DNA of 14,967 bases from DATCVA01 sp036567205 (GCA_036567205.1 DATCVA010000127.1:1-14967); one strand, 5' to 3'. Positions 1-7,970 are shown, counted from the stretch's first letter. Notes: generated by a model from the sequence alone, not told the origin. Numbers and translations: made by a program.

Positions 1-222
1 GGTCCGGCGCTGCCGGTCGTCGAATTTCGACAGGGCGTTGAATGCGCCGCGGAACTTGAACGCGCCCATACGTTGCAGATTTTCACACTTGAAGAAGACT
101 TCGGCACCGAATTCTTTGTTAAGGGTACGCGAGTGCATAACAGGTGTGCGATGGGCGTGCCCTTTGATTCGTTCAGAGGCCGACGCAACGTCATCAAAGC
201 TGGGAAGTTTCAGGATCGTCAT
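1..222 (-). CDS. PLP-dependent serine/threonine dehydratase family, N-terminal part
   Basis: Only the first 74 codons are present; the gene runs off the left edge. The reading from the ATG at 222 gives MTILKLPSFDDVASASERIK, then KCENLQ (45-50) and MGAFKFRGAFNAL (52-64). This is the fold-type II PLP enzyme signature, in which Lys56 would form the Schiff base with pyridoxal phosphate. The family deaminates serine or threonine, or acts as threo-3-hydroxyaspartate ammonia-lyase or serine racemase. The MGAFKFRGA version with a short N-terminus fits the hydroxyaspartate ammonia-lyase/serine racemase-like group better than the long biosynthetic IlvA, but the missing remainder is needed to decide. 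No clear Shine-Dalgarno sequence precedes the start. The gene is divergent from the MarR regulator gene 124 bp away, so the regulator could also act here, which is inference. Confidence 0.85.
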   Translation of the reverse strand, partial: MTILKLPSFDDVASASERIKGHAHRTPVMHSRTLNKEFGAEVFFKCENLQRMGAFKFRGAFNALSKFDDRQRRT

Positions 223-287
223 AAGCGCTGTTAAATGGTTAAGGACTTTGTCGGGGTTGCAGTGTGGAAATTGGCCTGCAAGGGTTT

Positions 288-307
288 AATGAATATCTGT
301 AATCATT
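288..307. promoter_or_regulatory. Imperfect palindrome, possible MarR operator in the dehydratase/marR gap
   Basis: AATGAATATCTGTAATCATT is an inverted repeat with arms AATGA-TA and TA-TCATT (7 of 8 arm positions pair). It lies 40 bp before the marR start. MarR-family proteins usually bind 16-20 bp palindromes in their own promoters, so autoregulation is plausible. In a shifted register it shares the pattern TGAnTnnnTGTAnT with the van operator at 920-939. No convincing -35/-10 pair was found around it, although TAGAAT at 310-315 could be a -10. Confidence 0.4.
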
Positions 308-346
308 GCTAGAATTGTCATATTACACAGGGAAGGCAAAACAGTA

Positions 347-877
347 ATGGTAAAAACAGCAATGGACCGGCCACTAGCCAGTTTGTATACCCAGGCGGGA
401 CATTTGTTGCGCCGCGCGCAGCAAATTTCGGTTTCGATGTTTCGTGATGAAGTCGGTCTGGCCGTTACGCCAATTCAGTATGCTATTTTGCGCATTCTGG
501 TCGAGCATCCGGGTGTGGATCAAGTCACTCTGGCGGGTCTGGTGGCCATTGACACGTCTACGGCGGCCAGCGTGGCCATCCGTCTGGAAGAAAAAAAATT
601 GTTGATCCGCAGTCTTGATTCCCATAATCGGCGTCAACGGGCGCTGTACTTAACCGAGGCGGGTAAAGCCATACTGCAGGAATCCGATGAGGGCATCAGC
701 CGTTTGCATGCACGTATTTTTGATGGCTTCAGCGCTGAAGAAGAACAGCAGTTCATGGCTTTGCTGCAAAAGCTGGTTCATTTGAATAATTTGCAAAGTC
801 GCGCGCCTTTGGCTCATGGGCCAGAGCCGGCAAGGCTTACAAAAACCAGTAAAACCAAAACTTCCGGCACGAAATAG
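347..877 (+). CDS. MarR-family transcriptional regulator, probably of vanAB
   Basis: This 176-residue protein is a MarR-type winged-helix dimer. The N-terminal helix (residues 8-35) precedes a winged helix-turn-helix (about 40-110), with recognition-helix text DTSTAASVAIRLEEKKL (69-85) and the basic wing DSHNRRQRALYLTEAG (91-106). A C-terminal helix (about 128-150) would complete the dimer interface. The last 15 residues form a Lys/Thr-rich tail (ARLTKTSKTKTSGTK), probably disordered. The ATG at 347 is preceded by GGAAGG at 331-336; an alternative ATG at 362 would remove five residues. MarR proteins are typically repressors released by aromatic ligands. With vanAB directly downstream behind a clear operator, vanillate or a related aromatic acid is the likely inducer. 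This is inference: the vanillate regulators I know best are GntR-type VanR (Pseudomonas, Caulobacter) and PadR-type VanR (Corynebacterium). Confidence 0.85.
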   Translation: MVKTAMDRPLASLYTQAGHLLRRAQQISVSMFRDEVGLAVTPIQYAILRILVEHPGVDQVTLAGLVAIDTSTAASVAIRLEEKKLLIRSLDSHNRRQRALYLTEAGKAILQESDEGISRLHARIFDGFSAEEEQQFMALLQKLVHLNNLQSRAPLAHGPEPARLTKTSKTKTSGTK

Positions 878-884
878 TTTGGCC

Positions 885-912
885 TTGACTTAACTTGTCG
901 GCGAAGTACAAT
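885..912 (+). promoter_or_regulatory. Sigma-70 promoter of vanAB
   Basis: A -35 box TTGACT (885-890) and a -10 box TACAAT (907-912) are separated by 16 bp, each one mismatch from consensus. Transcription would begin near 918-920, giving an unusually long leader of about 140 nt before the vanA ATG at 1061. Confidence 0.7.
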
Positions 913-919
913 TCCTTGT

Positions 920-939
920 TGATTCAGTGTACTGAATCA
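920..939. promoter_or_regulatory. Palindromic operator overlapping the vanAB transcription start
   Basis: TGATTCAGTGTACTGAATCA has two perfect 9-bp arms (TGATTCAGT / ACTGAATCA) around a 2-bp centre. Size and symmetry suit a MarR-type dimer. It begins about 8 bp after the -10 box, so a bound dimer would block initiation or escape. The MarR regulator encoded just upstream is the obvious candidate ligand of this site, which is inference from position. Confidence 0.7.
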
Positions 940-1060
940 TTCGAGAAAATGTGCTGCCAGAAGCGCGGCGGCAATTTACCGGCTAATCGTTGTGACAGCG
1001 GCTTGCGCCTGGCATGCATTCGTAGCCGGATATTTTCAATATTATCTGCAAGGCAAAAAT
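940..1060 (+). other. Long 5' leader of vanA with a possible stem-loop
   Basis: This is the untranslated stretch between operator and vanA start. CCGGCTA (979-985) pairs perfectly with TAGCCGG (1023-1029) around a 37-nt loop. The vanA frame stays open upstream to a GTG at 992, but the conserved N-terminus and AAGG at 1050-1053 favour the ATG at 1061. No known riboswitch motif was recognised. Confidence 0.35.
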
Positions 1061-2104
1061 ATGTTCCCCAAAAATACCTGGTATGTCGCCTGTACGCCTG
1101 ACGAAATCGCGTTAAAGCCGCTTGGCCGGCAAATCTGCGGTGAAAGAATAGCGTTTTATCGGGGCGTCGAGGGCAAGGTTGCTGCGGTAGAGGACTTTTG
1201 CCCACACCGTGGCGCAGCGTTATCGCTGGGCTATGTGCGTGAAGACGGCAATCTGGTGTGCGGCTATCATGGTTTGGTCATGGGTTGCGAGGGCAAAGCG
1301 GTTGAAATGCCGATGCAGCGGGTACGTGGTTTTCCATGCATCAAAAGCTATCCGGTGGTCGAGCGTTACGGCTTCATCTGGGTGTGGCCGGGCGATGAAA
1401 CGCGGGCCGATCCGGCACTCATTCCGCATCTCGAATGGGCGGTAAGTTCCGAGTGGGCCTACGGCGGGGGAATGTTCCATATTAATTGCGACTATCGTTT
1501 AATGATCGATAACTTGATGGACTTGACCCACGAGACCTATGTTCATGCCGACAGCATCGGCCAGGACGAACTTGACGAGACGCCGGTCAACACCAGACTC
1601 GAAGGCGATACGGTTATCACCAGCCGTTTTATGGAAAACATCATGGCACCGCCATTTTGGCGGGCGGCGCTGCGTGGCAATGATCTGGATGACAGTGTGC
1701 CTGTCGATCGTTGGCAAATCTCCCGCTTCACGCCGCCCAGCCATGTGCTGATCGACGTGGGGGTCGCCCATGCCGGAAATGGAGGTTTTGAAGCCGATCG
1801 TAAATATAAGGCATCCGCCATTGTGGTGGATTTCATGACGCCTGAAACAGAAAATTCCCATTGGTATTTCTGGGGTATGGCGCGCAATTTCAAGCCTCAG
1901 GATCAGGCGCTCACCAATTCGATACGCGAAGGGCAGTATCGCATTTTCAGTCAAGATCTTTCCGTACTCGAGGCTCAGCAAAAAAACATTCAGGCTTATC
2001 CCGATCGCCGGTTGCTGATGCTGAATATTGATGCCGGCGGCGTGCAATCGCGCCGCGTGCTGGACCGTATGGTTGCCGCCGAGCAAACAGCCGTGATGAA
2101 TTAA
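1061..2104 (+). CDS. vanA: Vanillate O-demethylase oxygenase subunit
   Basis: VanA is the terminal Rieske oxygenase of vanillate monooxygenase. With electrons from VanB it removes the methyl group of vanillate, giving protocatechuate and formaldehyde in the cytoplasm. The product is 347 residues, the usual size. It opens MFPKNTWYVACTPDEIA, typical of VanA. The Rieske [2Fe-2S] ligands are C47-P-H49 and C67-G-Y-H70. The catalytic domain carries NLMDLTHETYVH (151-162), with the mononuclear iron ligands H157 and H162, bridging D154, and a probable third ligand D299 in FSQDLSVLEAQQ. The start at 1061 is chosen because it gives the canonical N-terminus and has AAGG 7 nt before it; the longer GTG start at 992 adds 23 unrelated residues. 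Related enzymes of this clade demethylate other methoxybenzoates, so substrate is assigned by similarity. vanB follows after 50 bp. Confidence 0.92.
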   Translation: MFPKNTWYVACTPDEIALKPLGRQICGERIAFYRGVEGKVAAVEDFCPHRGAALSLGYVREDGNLVCGYHGLVMGCEGKAVEMPMQRVRGFPCIKSYPVVERYGFIWVWPGDETRADPALIPHLEWAVSSEWAYGGGMFHINCDYRLMIDNLMDLTHETYVHADSIGQDELDETPVNTRLEGDTVITSRFMENIMAPPFWRAALRGNDLDDSVPVDRWQISRFTPPSHVLIDVGVAHAGNGGFEADRKYKASAIVVDFMTPETENSHWYFWGMARNFKPQDQALTNSIREGQYRIFSQDLSVLEAQQKNIQAYPDRRLLMLNIDAGGVQSRRVLDRMVAAEQTAVMN

Positions 2105-2154
2105 CCAGACTGCACATTGCGCTTTAATAACCCTTTTTTCGTAAAATTACTTTG

Positions 2155-3111
2155 ATGACCCTGCTTTCAGTAAAAGTCGCCCGAAAAGTGGTGCAGGCCG
2201 AAGACATCGTCAGTCTCGAGCTTGTTAGTCCGGATGGAAAGCCATTACCCGCTTTCAGCGCAGGCTCGCATATCGATGTTTGCTTGAAAGACGGTTTGAT
2301 CCGTCAGTATTCTCTTTGGAATGATCCAGGCGAGCAACATCGCTACTTGATCGGGGTGCTTAAAGACGCCGCGTCGCGTGGTGGTTCGGTTGCCATCCAC
2401 GATCTGATCAACGTTGGCGATACGCTGCAAATCAGCGAGCCCCGGAACCGGTTCCAGCTTGTTCCGGCCAGCCGCACGCTACTATTGGCCGGTGGCATAG
2501 GAATTACTCCTCTTTTATGCATGGCCCGGCATCTTGCGCACCTTGATGCCGACTTCGACATGCATTACTGCACACGCTCGCCAGAGCGCACAGCCTTTCA
2601 TGGCGAGATTTCCAATTCGGCGTTTGCCAATAACGTGCATTTCCATTTCGATAATGGCACGCCCGAACAAAAGTTAAACCTGGCCGACGTTATTGCGCAG
2701 CCAAAGCCGGGTACGCATCTGTATGTGTGTGGGCCTACAGGCTTTATCGACTACGTCATTAATGCAGCCAGGGAAATCGGCTGGCCCCACGACCAGCTAC
2801 ACCTGGAATATTTTGCTGCGGCCGAACAAGACACCGCAGGGGATACTTCGTTTCAAGTCAAGGTTTCCAGCACAGGCCAGATCTTTACCGTTGCGCCAGG
2901 CAGCACTATTACCAAAGTGCTTGAAGAGCATGGCGTGTTTATTCCGGTATCGTGCGAAGAGGGGGTTTGCGGTACGTGCCTGACTGGCGTTCTGGAAGGC
3001 AGGCCTGATCACAGGGACTTGTATCTTACCGACGAAGAACGCGCTAAAAACGACCAGTTCACTCCTTGTTGCTCACGCTCAAAAAGTGCCATGCTGGTAT
3101 TGGATTTATAA
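2155..3111 (+). CDS. vanB: Vanillate O-demethylase reductase subunit
   Basis: VanB is a class IA-type reductase that carries electrons from NAD(P)H through flavin and a plant-type [2Fe-2S] centre to VanA. The product is 318 residues. The flavin-binding motif RQYSLW is at 50-55, the nucleotide-binding segment GGIGITPLL at 113-121 and CGPTGF at 192-197. The C-terminal ferredoxin domain has C267, C272 and C275 (CEEGVCGTC), and the fourth ligand is probably C305 in TPCCSRSKSA, by comparison with phthalate dioxygenase reductase. This flavin-NAD-ferredoxin order is the phthalate dioxygenase reductase type. The ATG at 2155 is preceded directly by TTG at 2152, which would add one residue; no strong Shine-Dalgarno is visible for either. 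It is co-transcribed with vanA and followed by an intrinsic terminator. Confidence 0.92.
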   Translation: MTLLSVKVARKVVQAEDIVSLELVSPDGKPLPAFSAGSHIDVCLKDGLIRQYSLWNDPGEQHRYLIGVLKDAASRGGSVAIHDLINVGDTLQISEPRNRFQLVPASRTLLLAGGIGITPLLCMARHLAHLDADFDMHYCTRSPERTAFHGEISNSAFANNVHFHFDNGTPEQKLNLADVIAQPKPGTHLYVCGPTGFIDYVINAAREIGWPHDQLHLEYFAAAEQDTAGDTSFQVKVSSTGQIFTVAPGSTITKVLEEHGVFIPVSCEEGVCGTCLTGVLEGRPDHRDLYLTDEERAKNDQFTPCCSRSKSAMLVLDL

Positions 3112-3184
3112 CCGAAGCGCGGATCAAAAAATTCCAGGGCCTTCCAGCCTTATGGGCAAACTACAAAAGTGCTGTTTTATGCCA

Positions 3185-3225
3185 GATACGCCCACTGTGG
3201 CGGCAGCGGGCGTATCCTGTTTTTT
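3185..3225 (+). terminator. Intrinsic terminator of vanAB
   Basis: A perfect 9-bp stem, GATACGCCC (3185-3193) with GGGCGTATC (3208-3216), encloses a 14-nt loop and is followed by CTG and a run of six T (3220-3225). The T-run reaches the stop codon of the converging monooxygenase gene. On the minus strand no T-run follows the stem, so it mainly stops plus-strand transcripts. Confidence 0.85.
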
Positions 3226-4219
3226 AAGCTGAAGCCAGGGCTTGATGCACTTGTGCGGTAAGTTCATATGAGCGCAAGCGAGCGGCGTGATCGAAGATTT
3301 GCGAGGTAATCATAAGCTCGTCAGCTTTGGTGCGTTGAATAAAATCGGTTAGCTGCTGTGCTACGGTGTCGGGGGATCCGATAGCTGAACATGACAGCGT
3401 CTGATCAAGCAAGGCTTGCGCCTGTGGGCTGATGTGCTGCAGGTAGTCGCCCATAGGGGGCGGTAGGCGAGTGGGGCGGCCGCTGCGTAAGTTAACGAAC
3501 GATTGTTGTACTGAAGTAGCGCGAAATTTGGCTTCTTCATCAGTGTCGGCGGCAAAAACGCTGAACCCCAGCATGACGTAGGGTTTTTGCAATTGAGCGG
3601 AAGGCTGGAAATTGGCCCGGTAAATCTCGATGGCTTGCATCATCATGGCCGGTGCGAAGTGTGATGCGAAGGCATAGGGCAAGCCTAATGCGGCAGCCAG
3701 TTGGGCGCCGAACAGGCTCGAGCCCAGTATCCAGACGGGTATGTTCAAGCCCCGGCCCGGCACAGCTCGTACTGGCTGCCTGGGCTCTGGGGAAAAGTAA
3801 TCCATTAGTTCAACGACATCGCGTGGGAACTCATCGGCGTCGGATGCCAGGTTCCGGCGTAGCGCGCGTGCAGTGATTTGATCCGAACCCGGTGCGCGAC
3901 CCAGTCCAAGGTCGATTCTGCCTGGGTGCAGGGATTCGAGTGTGCCGAATTGTTCGGCAATAACCAAAGGAGAGTGGTTGGGCAGCATTATGCCGCCCGC
4001 ACCGATACGGATGGTTGACGTTCCTGCCGCGACATGCGCCATTAATACCGCGGTGGCGGCGCTTGCTATGCCTGGCATGCCGTGATGCTCGGCCAGCCAG
4101 TACCGGTTGTAATTCCAACGTTCGGCGTGTTGCGCAAGGTCAAGCGTGTTGCGAAATGATTGAGCAGCGTTGCTGCCTTCAGTGATGGGGGCGAGGTCGA
4201 GGACGGAAAATGGAATCAT
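3224..4219 (-). CDS. Luciferase-like (LLM class) flavin-dependent monooxygenase, YhbW-like
   Basis: This 331-residue protein belongs to the bacterial luciferase-like superfamily of TIM-barrel, FMN-dependent monooxygenases, in the group represented by E. coli YhbW. Diagnostic segments are SVLDLAPITEG (5-15), YWLAEHHGMPGIAS (40-53) and IRIGAGGIMLPNHSPLVIAEQ (70-90), followed by LHPGRIDLGLGRAPGSD (97-113). These build the flavin and phosphate pockets near the barrel N-terminus. The enzymes use reduced flavin supplied by a partner reductase; none is encoded next door. The natural substrate of the YhbW group is, to my knowledge, unknown, so no specific reaction is claimed. The gene converges on vanAB and lies 58 bp downstream of the GGDEF-EAL gene on the same strand. 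That gap contains a TTGACA on the minus strand but no good -10 at the right distance, so an own promoter is uncertain. Confidence 0.85.
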   Translation of the reverse strand: MIPFSVLDLAPITEGSNAAQSFRNTLDLAQHAERWNYNRYWLAEHHGMPGIASAATAVLMAHVAAGTSTIRIGAGGIMLPNHSPLVIAEQFGTLESLHPGRIDLGLGRAPGSDQITARALRRNLASDADEFPRDVVELMDYFSPEPRQPVRAVPGRGLNIPVWILGSSLFGAQLAAALGLPYAFASHFAPAMMMQAIEIYRANFQPSAQLQKPYVMLGFSVFAADTDEEAKFRATSVQQSFVNLRSGRPTRLPPPMGDYLQHISPQAQALLDQTLSCSAIGSPDTVAQQLTDFIQRTKADELMITSQIFDHAARLRSYELTAQVHQALASA

Positions 4220-4277
4220 TGCTTGAAGATGGGGCCAGTATGGTAAATGTCAACCCTTGATAATACATGACCTATTT

Positions 4278-7208
4278 TTAATGCTGTCCTGTCAGTGTGC
4301 CGTTTCTGAAGCCGCTTGAAAGCCAGGTTTGAATTGCGTCGTGCGCCATGGGTTTGCCTATGTAATAGCCTTGAGCGCAATCGCAGCCAAGCTCAGTCAG
4401 TTTGGTCAGCATGGCCTGATCTTCGATGCCTTCTGCTGTGACGGTTAGCTTCAGGTTGTGCGCCAGTCCGATAATAGAGCTGACGATCGAAAGGGTTTCG
4501 GACTGTTCGTTCATCTTGTTCACAAAGGAACGATCAATCTTAAGATTGTCGACGGGAAGCTTTTGCAGATAAGCCAGCGACGAGTAGCCGGTACCGAAGT
4601 CGTCAATTGCAATGCTGACGCCTATTTCGTGAATCTTGGTCAGGACATCAAGGGATCGCGCAGGGTCGACCATAATCGAGCTTTCAGTGATCTCGAGTTC
4701 GAGCCACTCGGGCTCAACGGCATATTGGGTAAGGATGTCCCGAATTTTTCCTGGCAGGCCGATGTCGAGCAAATTACGGGCCGACACATTCACCGCTATA
4801 GTGACTTGATGGCCCTGTTCGCGCCAGGTTTTGCATTGAGCTACGGCCGTTTCGAGAACCCATAAACTGAGCGGATGAATCAGATCGCTCAGTTCAATGA
4901 CGGACATGAAGTCCGATGGATATAAAAGGCCGCGCATCGGATTTTGCCAACGGATCAGGGCCTCGAAACCGATGGTTTTCTTGGTCTTGAGGGATATTTT
5001 CGGCTGGTAGTGCAGTACAAACTGTTCTTCTTTTAGCGCCTGGCGCAAGTTGGACATCAACATTAATTGATTGGGTGTCTGCTGATCTTTTTTCCAATCG
5101 TAGAACGCATGGCCAACGCCTTCGCTCTTGGCCTGGTACATGGCCGTTTCGGCCCGGCGCATTAAAAGGGTGGTGTGCGACCCGTCCTTGGGATACTGGG
5201 CAATTCCCATGCTGGCGCTGGTCTGGATTTGAATGCCATTGAGCAGAAATGGCTGTTTCACGCTCTGGCGAACTTCTTCGATCAGGCAATGTATTGACAG
5301 GGACGGCTTTGCGTCTTTGATCAGCATGGCGAACTCGTCTCCGCCCGAGCGGGCCACGGTGGCCAGAGCGCCAAAGAGGTCTTGCAGACGTTTGCCCACT
5401 TGCTCTAGCAGTAAATCGCCAAACTGATGGCCAAGCGCGTCGTTGACTTCCTTGAAGCCGTCGAGGTTCAGAATGACAATGTAAAAACGGTTGCCTTTGC
5501 TTTTCGCCTCGTTAATGGCCCGGCTGACCTGCGAAGAAAAAACGGATCGGTTGAGCAATCCGGTCAGAGTGTCATGACGCGACTGGTAGACCAGCGCTTC
5601 ACTTTGGCGTCGATGCTCGATGGTTACGGCAGCTAGTTCTGAGGCCATTTCGGCTACCTGGAGTTCTTCAGGAAGCGGGGAATGCTTATCGGTGAAATAC
5701 AACGCAAAAGAGCCCAGTACCCGGTTTTCGGGGGATCTTATCGGGTAAGACCAGCAGGCATGTAGTCCGTGTTTCAGGGCATGTTCGCGGTATAAGGCCC
5801 ATTTCGGATCGGTTGGAATGTTTTCCGAAATGACCGAACGGTTATGGTACATGGCTGTACCGCACGAACCCGCCTCGGGCCCGATGGGGATGTTGATCAG
5901 CACGTTTTTATACGCGCTGGGCAGGTTGGGTGCTATACAAGAACCGATGCGCTTGCCGTCGGGTGTCAGCATGACAATAGAGGCGATAGTGTTGTCGATT
6001 TGTTCCTGGGAAAAAATTACCAGGGCCTCTAATGTTTCTTCCATCGAGTGGTCTTGCGCAATTAGTTTCAGTATTTTGTTTTGTCCCAACTGACGTTGCG
6101 CCGACTGCTCCCACTGGCGTTCGCGGACACTAAGTTCCTCAGTCATTTTGTCTAGCTGAGCTGCGATTTCCGTGAACTCGAGGCCGGTTACTTTATTACC
6201 GATACGGGTTGTAAACTCTCGTCGCCGCAAGCGTTTTGCGGCCTCGGTCAGAAAACGGATATTGCGGCCCACAATGGCGTGCGTCCCGGCCCACCCCATG
6301 GCCAGAGCCAGCATTACAAGAAACAGCGTAATAGCTCCGCTGACCCAGAACCCGTTGTTGATCTCGTGAAGCAAAGCTTCGGTTGGGTATTGATAAACCA
6401 CTGTAATAGCTCGGGGGTCTTCAGCCGTACCGGCCCTGGTGTGGCTAATGAACGATTCTGTTCCGTCTTGTCCCTGGATAATGCTGGAGCCGCGATCGCT
6501 ACGGTTAATAAGGCTTAGAATTTGCTGATCGGTGATTGGCTGTCCAGCGACGCCGACATTGGCGGGAAAGGCGCTAAGAATGACGCCATCTCTGTCGAGA
6601 ACCATAAGGCTGGCTTCCGGGGCCAACTGAGTTTCTTTTATCGACTTAACGAATTCGGAAAGGTGTAGTCCGGCGTATACGACTCCGCGAATTTGATTGT
6701 TTTGATCGTGGAAACGGGTAGCAACTACAATGGTGGGGGTCTGGGTAAAGCGGCCAATTTGGTAGTTGCCGATGATCAGGCCTGCTTCTTCAAGCGCCCG
6801 GCGGAAGTAAGGCCGGTCGGCAAGAGTAGTTCTGGCACGGTCTTCAGACGCCTGGCTGTTGCACAGCGGCTCACCGTCCGGGCCGATGATGCCGATGTCG
6901 ATGAAGCTGGACAGAACGCCAAGCAGATTCGATAAATATCGTTGGCAAAGCTTCCAGTCGCCTTGTTTAATCACTGGAGCTGTTACAACCGTATCCAGTA
7001 TTTTTCGTGTGCTGTTAAATAGCCCTATCTCGTCTTGCGCAGCCAGATCGACATAGGTTTGTGCATTCTTCAGGCTAAGGTCGGCTAAGTGCGCCCGCTG
7101 TTGAAATACGTAAAAACAAAGGCCGATAAACGTAGGAATTGCTGCAGCGCAAATTACAAGAAACATGCGCGCGTAAATGCTTTTTAACCGCTTCAGTTGA
7201 AACGGCAT
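4278..7208 (-). CDS. Membrane-anchored Cache-HAMP-GAF-GGDEF-EAL cyclic-di-GMP protein
   Basis: This 976-residue sensor acts on cyclic-di-GMP. Order: TM1 (about 15-36); periplasmic Cache-like sensor (about 37-285) with LADRPYFRRAL at 129-139 and two cysteines (C88, C116); TM2 (about 287-313); HAMP (about 313-365); GAF (about 380-532); GGDEF (about 540-705); EAL (about 715-965). The EAL catalytic set looks complete: E749-A-L-I-R753, N807, E842, D869/D870, K890, E926 and Q946, so phosphodiesterase activity is predicted. SGGDEF (621-626) is present, but the first Asp of the usual DLD metal motif is Asn (N581-L-D) and the RxxD inhibitory site is replaced by GALA, so cyclase activity is doubtful. 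GTP binding could instead regulate the EAL domain. GGGAG (7216-7220) lies 7 nt before the ATG, an excellent ribosome site. The ligand of the sensor is unknown. Confidence 0.93.
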   Translation of the reverse strand: MPFQLKRLKSIYARMFLVICAAAIPTFIGLCFYVFQQRAHLADLSLKNAQTYVDLAAQDEIGLFNSTRKILDTVVTAPVIKQGDWKLCQRYLSNLLGVLSSFIDIGIIGPDGEPLCNSQASEDRARTTLADRPYFRRALEEAGLIIGNYQIGRFTQTPTIVVATRFHDQNNQIRGVVYAGLHLSEFVKSIKETQLAPEASLMVLDRDGVILSAFPANVGVAGQPITDQQILSLINRSDRGSSIIQGQDGTESFISHTRAGTAEDPRAITVVYQYPTEALLHEINNGFWVSGAITLFLVMLALAMGWAGTHAIVGRNIRFLTEAAKRLRRREFTTRIGNKVTGLEFTEIAAQLDKMTEELSVRERQWEQSAQRQLGQNKILKLIAQDHSMEETLEALVIFSQEQIDNTIASIVMLTPDGKRIGSCIAPNLPSAYKNVLINIPIGPEAGSCGTAMYHNRSVISENIPTDPKWALYREHALKHGLHACWSYPIRSPENRVLGSFALYFTDKHSPLPEELQVAEMASELAAVTIEHRRQSEALVYQSRHDTLTGLLNRSVFSSQVSRAINEAKSKGNRFYIVILNLDGFKEVNDALGHQFGDLLLEQVGKRLQDLFGALATVARSGGDEFAMLIKDAKPSLSIHCLIEEVRQSVKQPFLLNGIQIQTSASMGIAQYPKDGSHTTLLMRRAETAMYQAKSEGVGHAFYDWKKDQQTPNQLMLMSNLRQALKEEQFVLHYQPKISLKTKKTIGFEALIRWQNPMRGLLYPSDFMSVIELSDLIHPLSLWVLETAVAQCKTWREQGHQVTIAVNVSARNLLDIGLPGKIRDILTQYAVEPEWLELEITESSIMVDPARSLDVLTKIHEIGVSIAIDDFGTGYSSLAYLQKLPVDNLKIDRSFVNKMNEQSETLSIVSSIIGLAHNLKLTVTAEGIEDQAMLTKLTELGCDCAQGYYIGKPMAHDAIQTWLSSGFRNGTLTGQH

Positions 7209-7263
7209 TTAGAATCTCCCGAGCGTTATCACTGTGCCGTTATTCATAGGTAGCAAAATTTAC

Positions 7264-7890
7264 ATGACATTGCATTCTAACGATCTTAAGCAAACTACTG
7301 CAACTACATTGGACTATTATTGTCAAAATGCCGAGTCATTTCGGGCCGGAACACGCGGTCACGATGTTACTCAAAACATTATGGCATTGTTGCGGTATAT
7401 CGAAGGCGAGCCGCCTTATCATATTCTGGATTTTGGTTGCGGGCCGGGGCGAGATCTTAAAGTCTTTACGCAGATGGGACATAGCGCCGTCGGGCTGGAT
7501 GGCAGCGAGTCATTTGTGAAGATGGCGCGGGCCGATAGCGGCTGCGAAGTATGGCATCAGGATTTTATTGAACTGGATTTGCCCGCAGGGTATTTTGATG
7601 GCGTGTTCGCGAATGCGTCGCTTTTTCATGTCCCCAGCGTTGAACTACCCAATGTGTTGCGTCAGCTACAGGCGACGCTAAAGCCTGGCGGTGTATTGTT
7701 CAGTTCCAACCCGCGCGGTCAGAATCAGGAAGGCTGGAGCGGGGGACGTTATGGGGTGTACCACGACCTGGACTCATGGCGCCGATTTATGCGTGATGCG
7801 GGGTTTTCCGAGCTCGAACATTTTTACCGGCCGGCCGGGCTGCCTCGTGATCAACAGCCCTGGTTGGCAACTGTATGGCGGCGTACCTGA
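7264..7890 (+). CDS. Class I SAM-dependent methyltransferase
   Basis: This 208-residue protein has the Rossmann methyltransferase core. Motif I is ILDFGCGPGRDL (54-65), which binds S-adenosylmethionine. The acidic end of strand beta2 is VGLDGS (76-81), and motif III is LKPGGVLFSSNPRG (139-152). The N-terminal TLDYYCQNAESFRAGT is typical of small soluble methyltransferases of proteobacteria. The acceptor cannot be read from the sequence. The ATG at 7264 is preferred over the in-frame GTG at 7234, which would add ten residues; neither has a strong ribosome site (AGG at 7248-7250 is rather far). It is divergent from the GGDEF-EAL gene with only 55 bp between the two ATG starts, so the promoters must overlap or be very compact. 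It converges on trmJ. Confidence 0.85.
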   Translation: MTLHSNDLKQTTATTLDYYCQNAESFRAGTRGHDVTQNIMALLRYIEGEPPYHILDFGCGPGRDLKVFTQMGHSAVGLDGSESFVKMARADSGCEVWHQDFIELDLPAGYFDGVFANASLFHVPSVELPNVLRQLQATLKPGGVLFSSNPRGQNQEGWSGGRYGVYHDLDSWRRFMRDAGFSELEHFYRPAGLPRDQQPWLATVWRRT

Positions 7891-7970
7891 TTAGCCCGAA
7901 TGTTTTAAGCACCTCGCCGCACAGGACTTTGTTTGTGCCTTATTCCGTTTCTTGATCGAACACGAACATG

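Noticed and set aside
38..289. Plus-strand open frame at the left edge
   Set aside because: The minus strand encodes an unmistakable PLP dehydratase N-terminus over the same bases.
992..1060. GTG-initiated 23-residue extension of VanA
   Set aside because: The canonical VanA N-terminus begins at 1061 with its own AAGG; the extension matches nothing in the family.
1499..2086. 195-codon open frame on the minus strand inside vanA
   Set aside because: It is antisense to a gene with complete Rieske and iron-site motifs, and its translation resembles no family I know.
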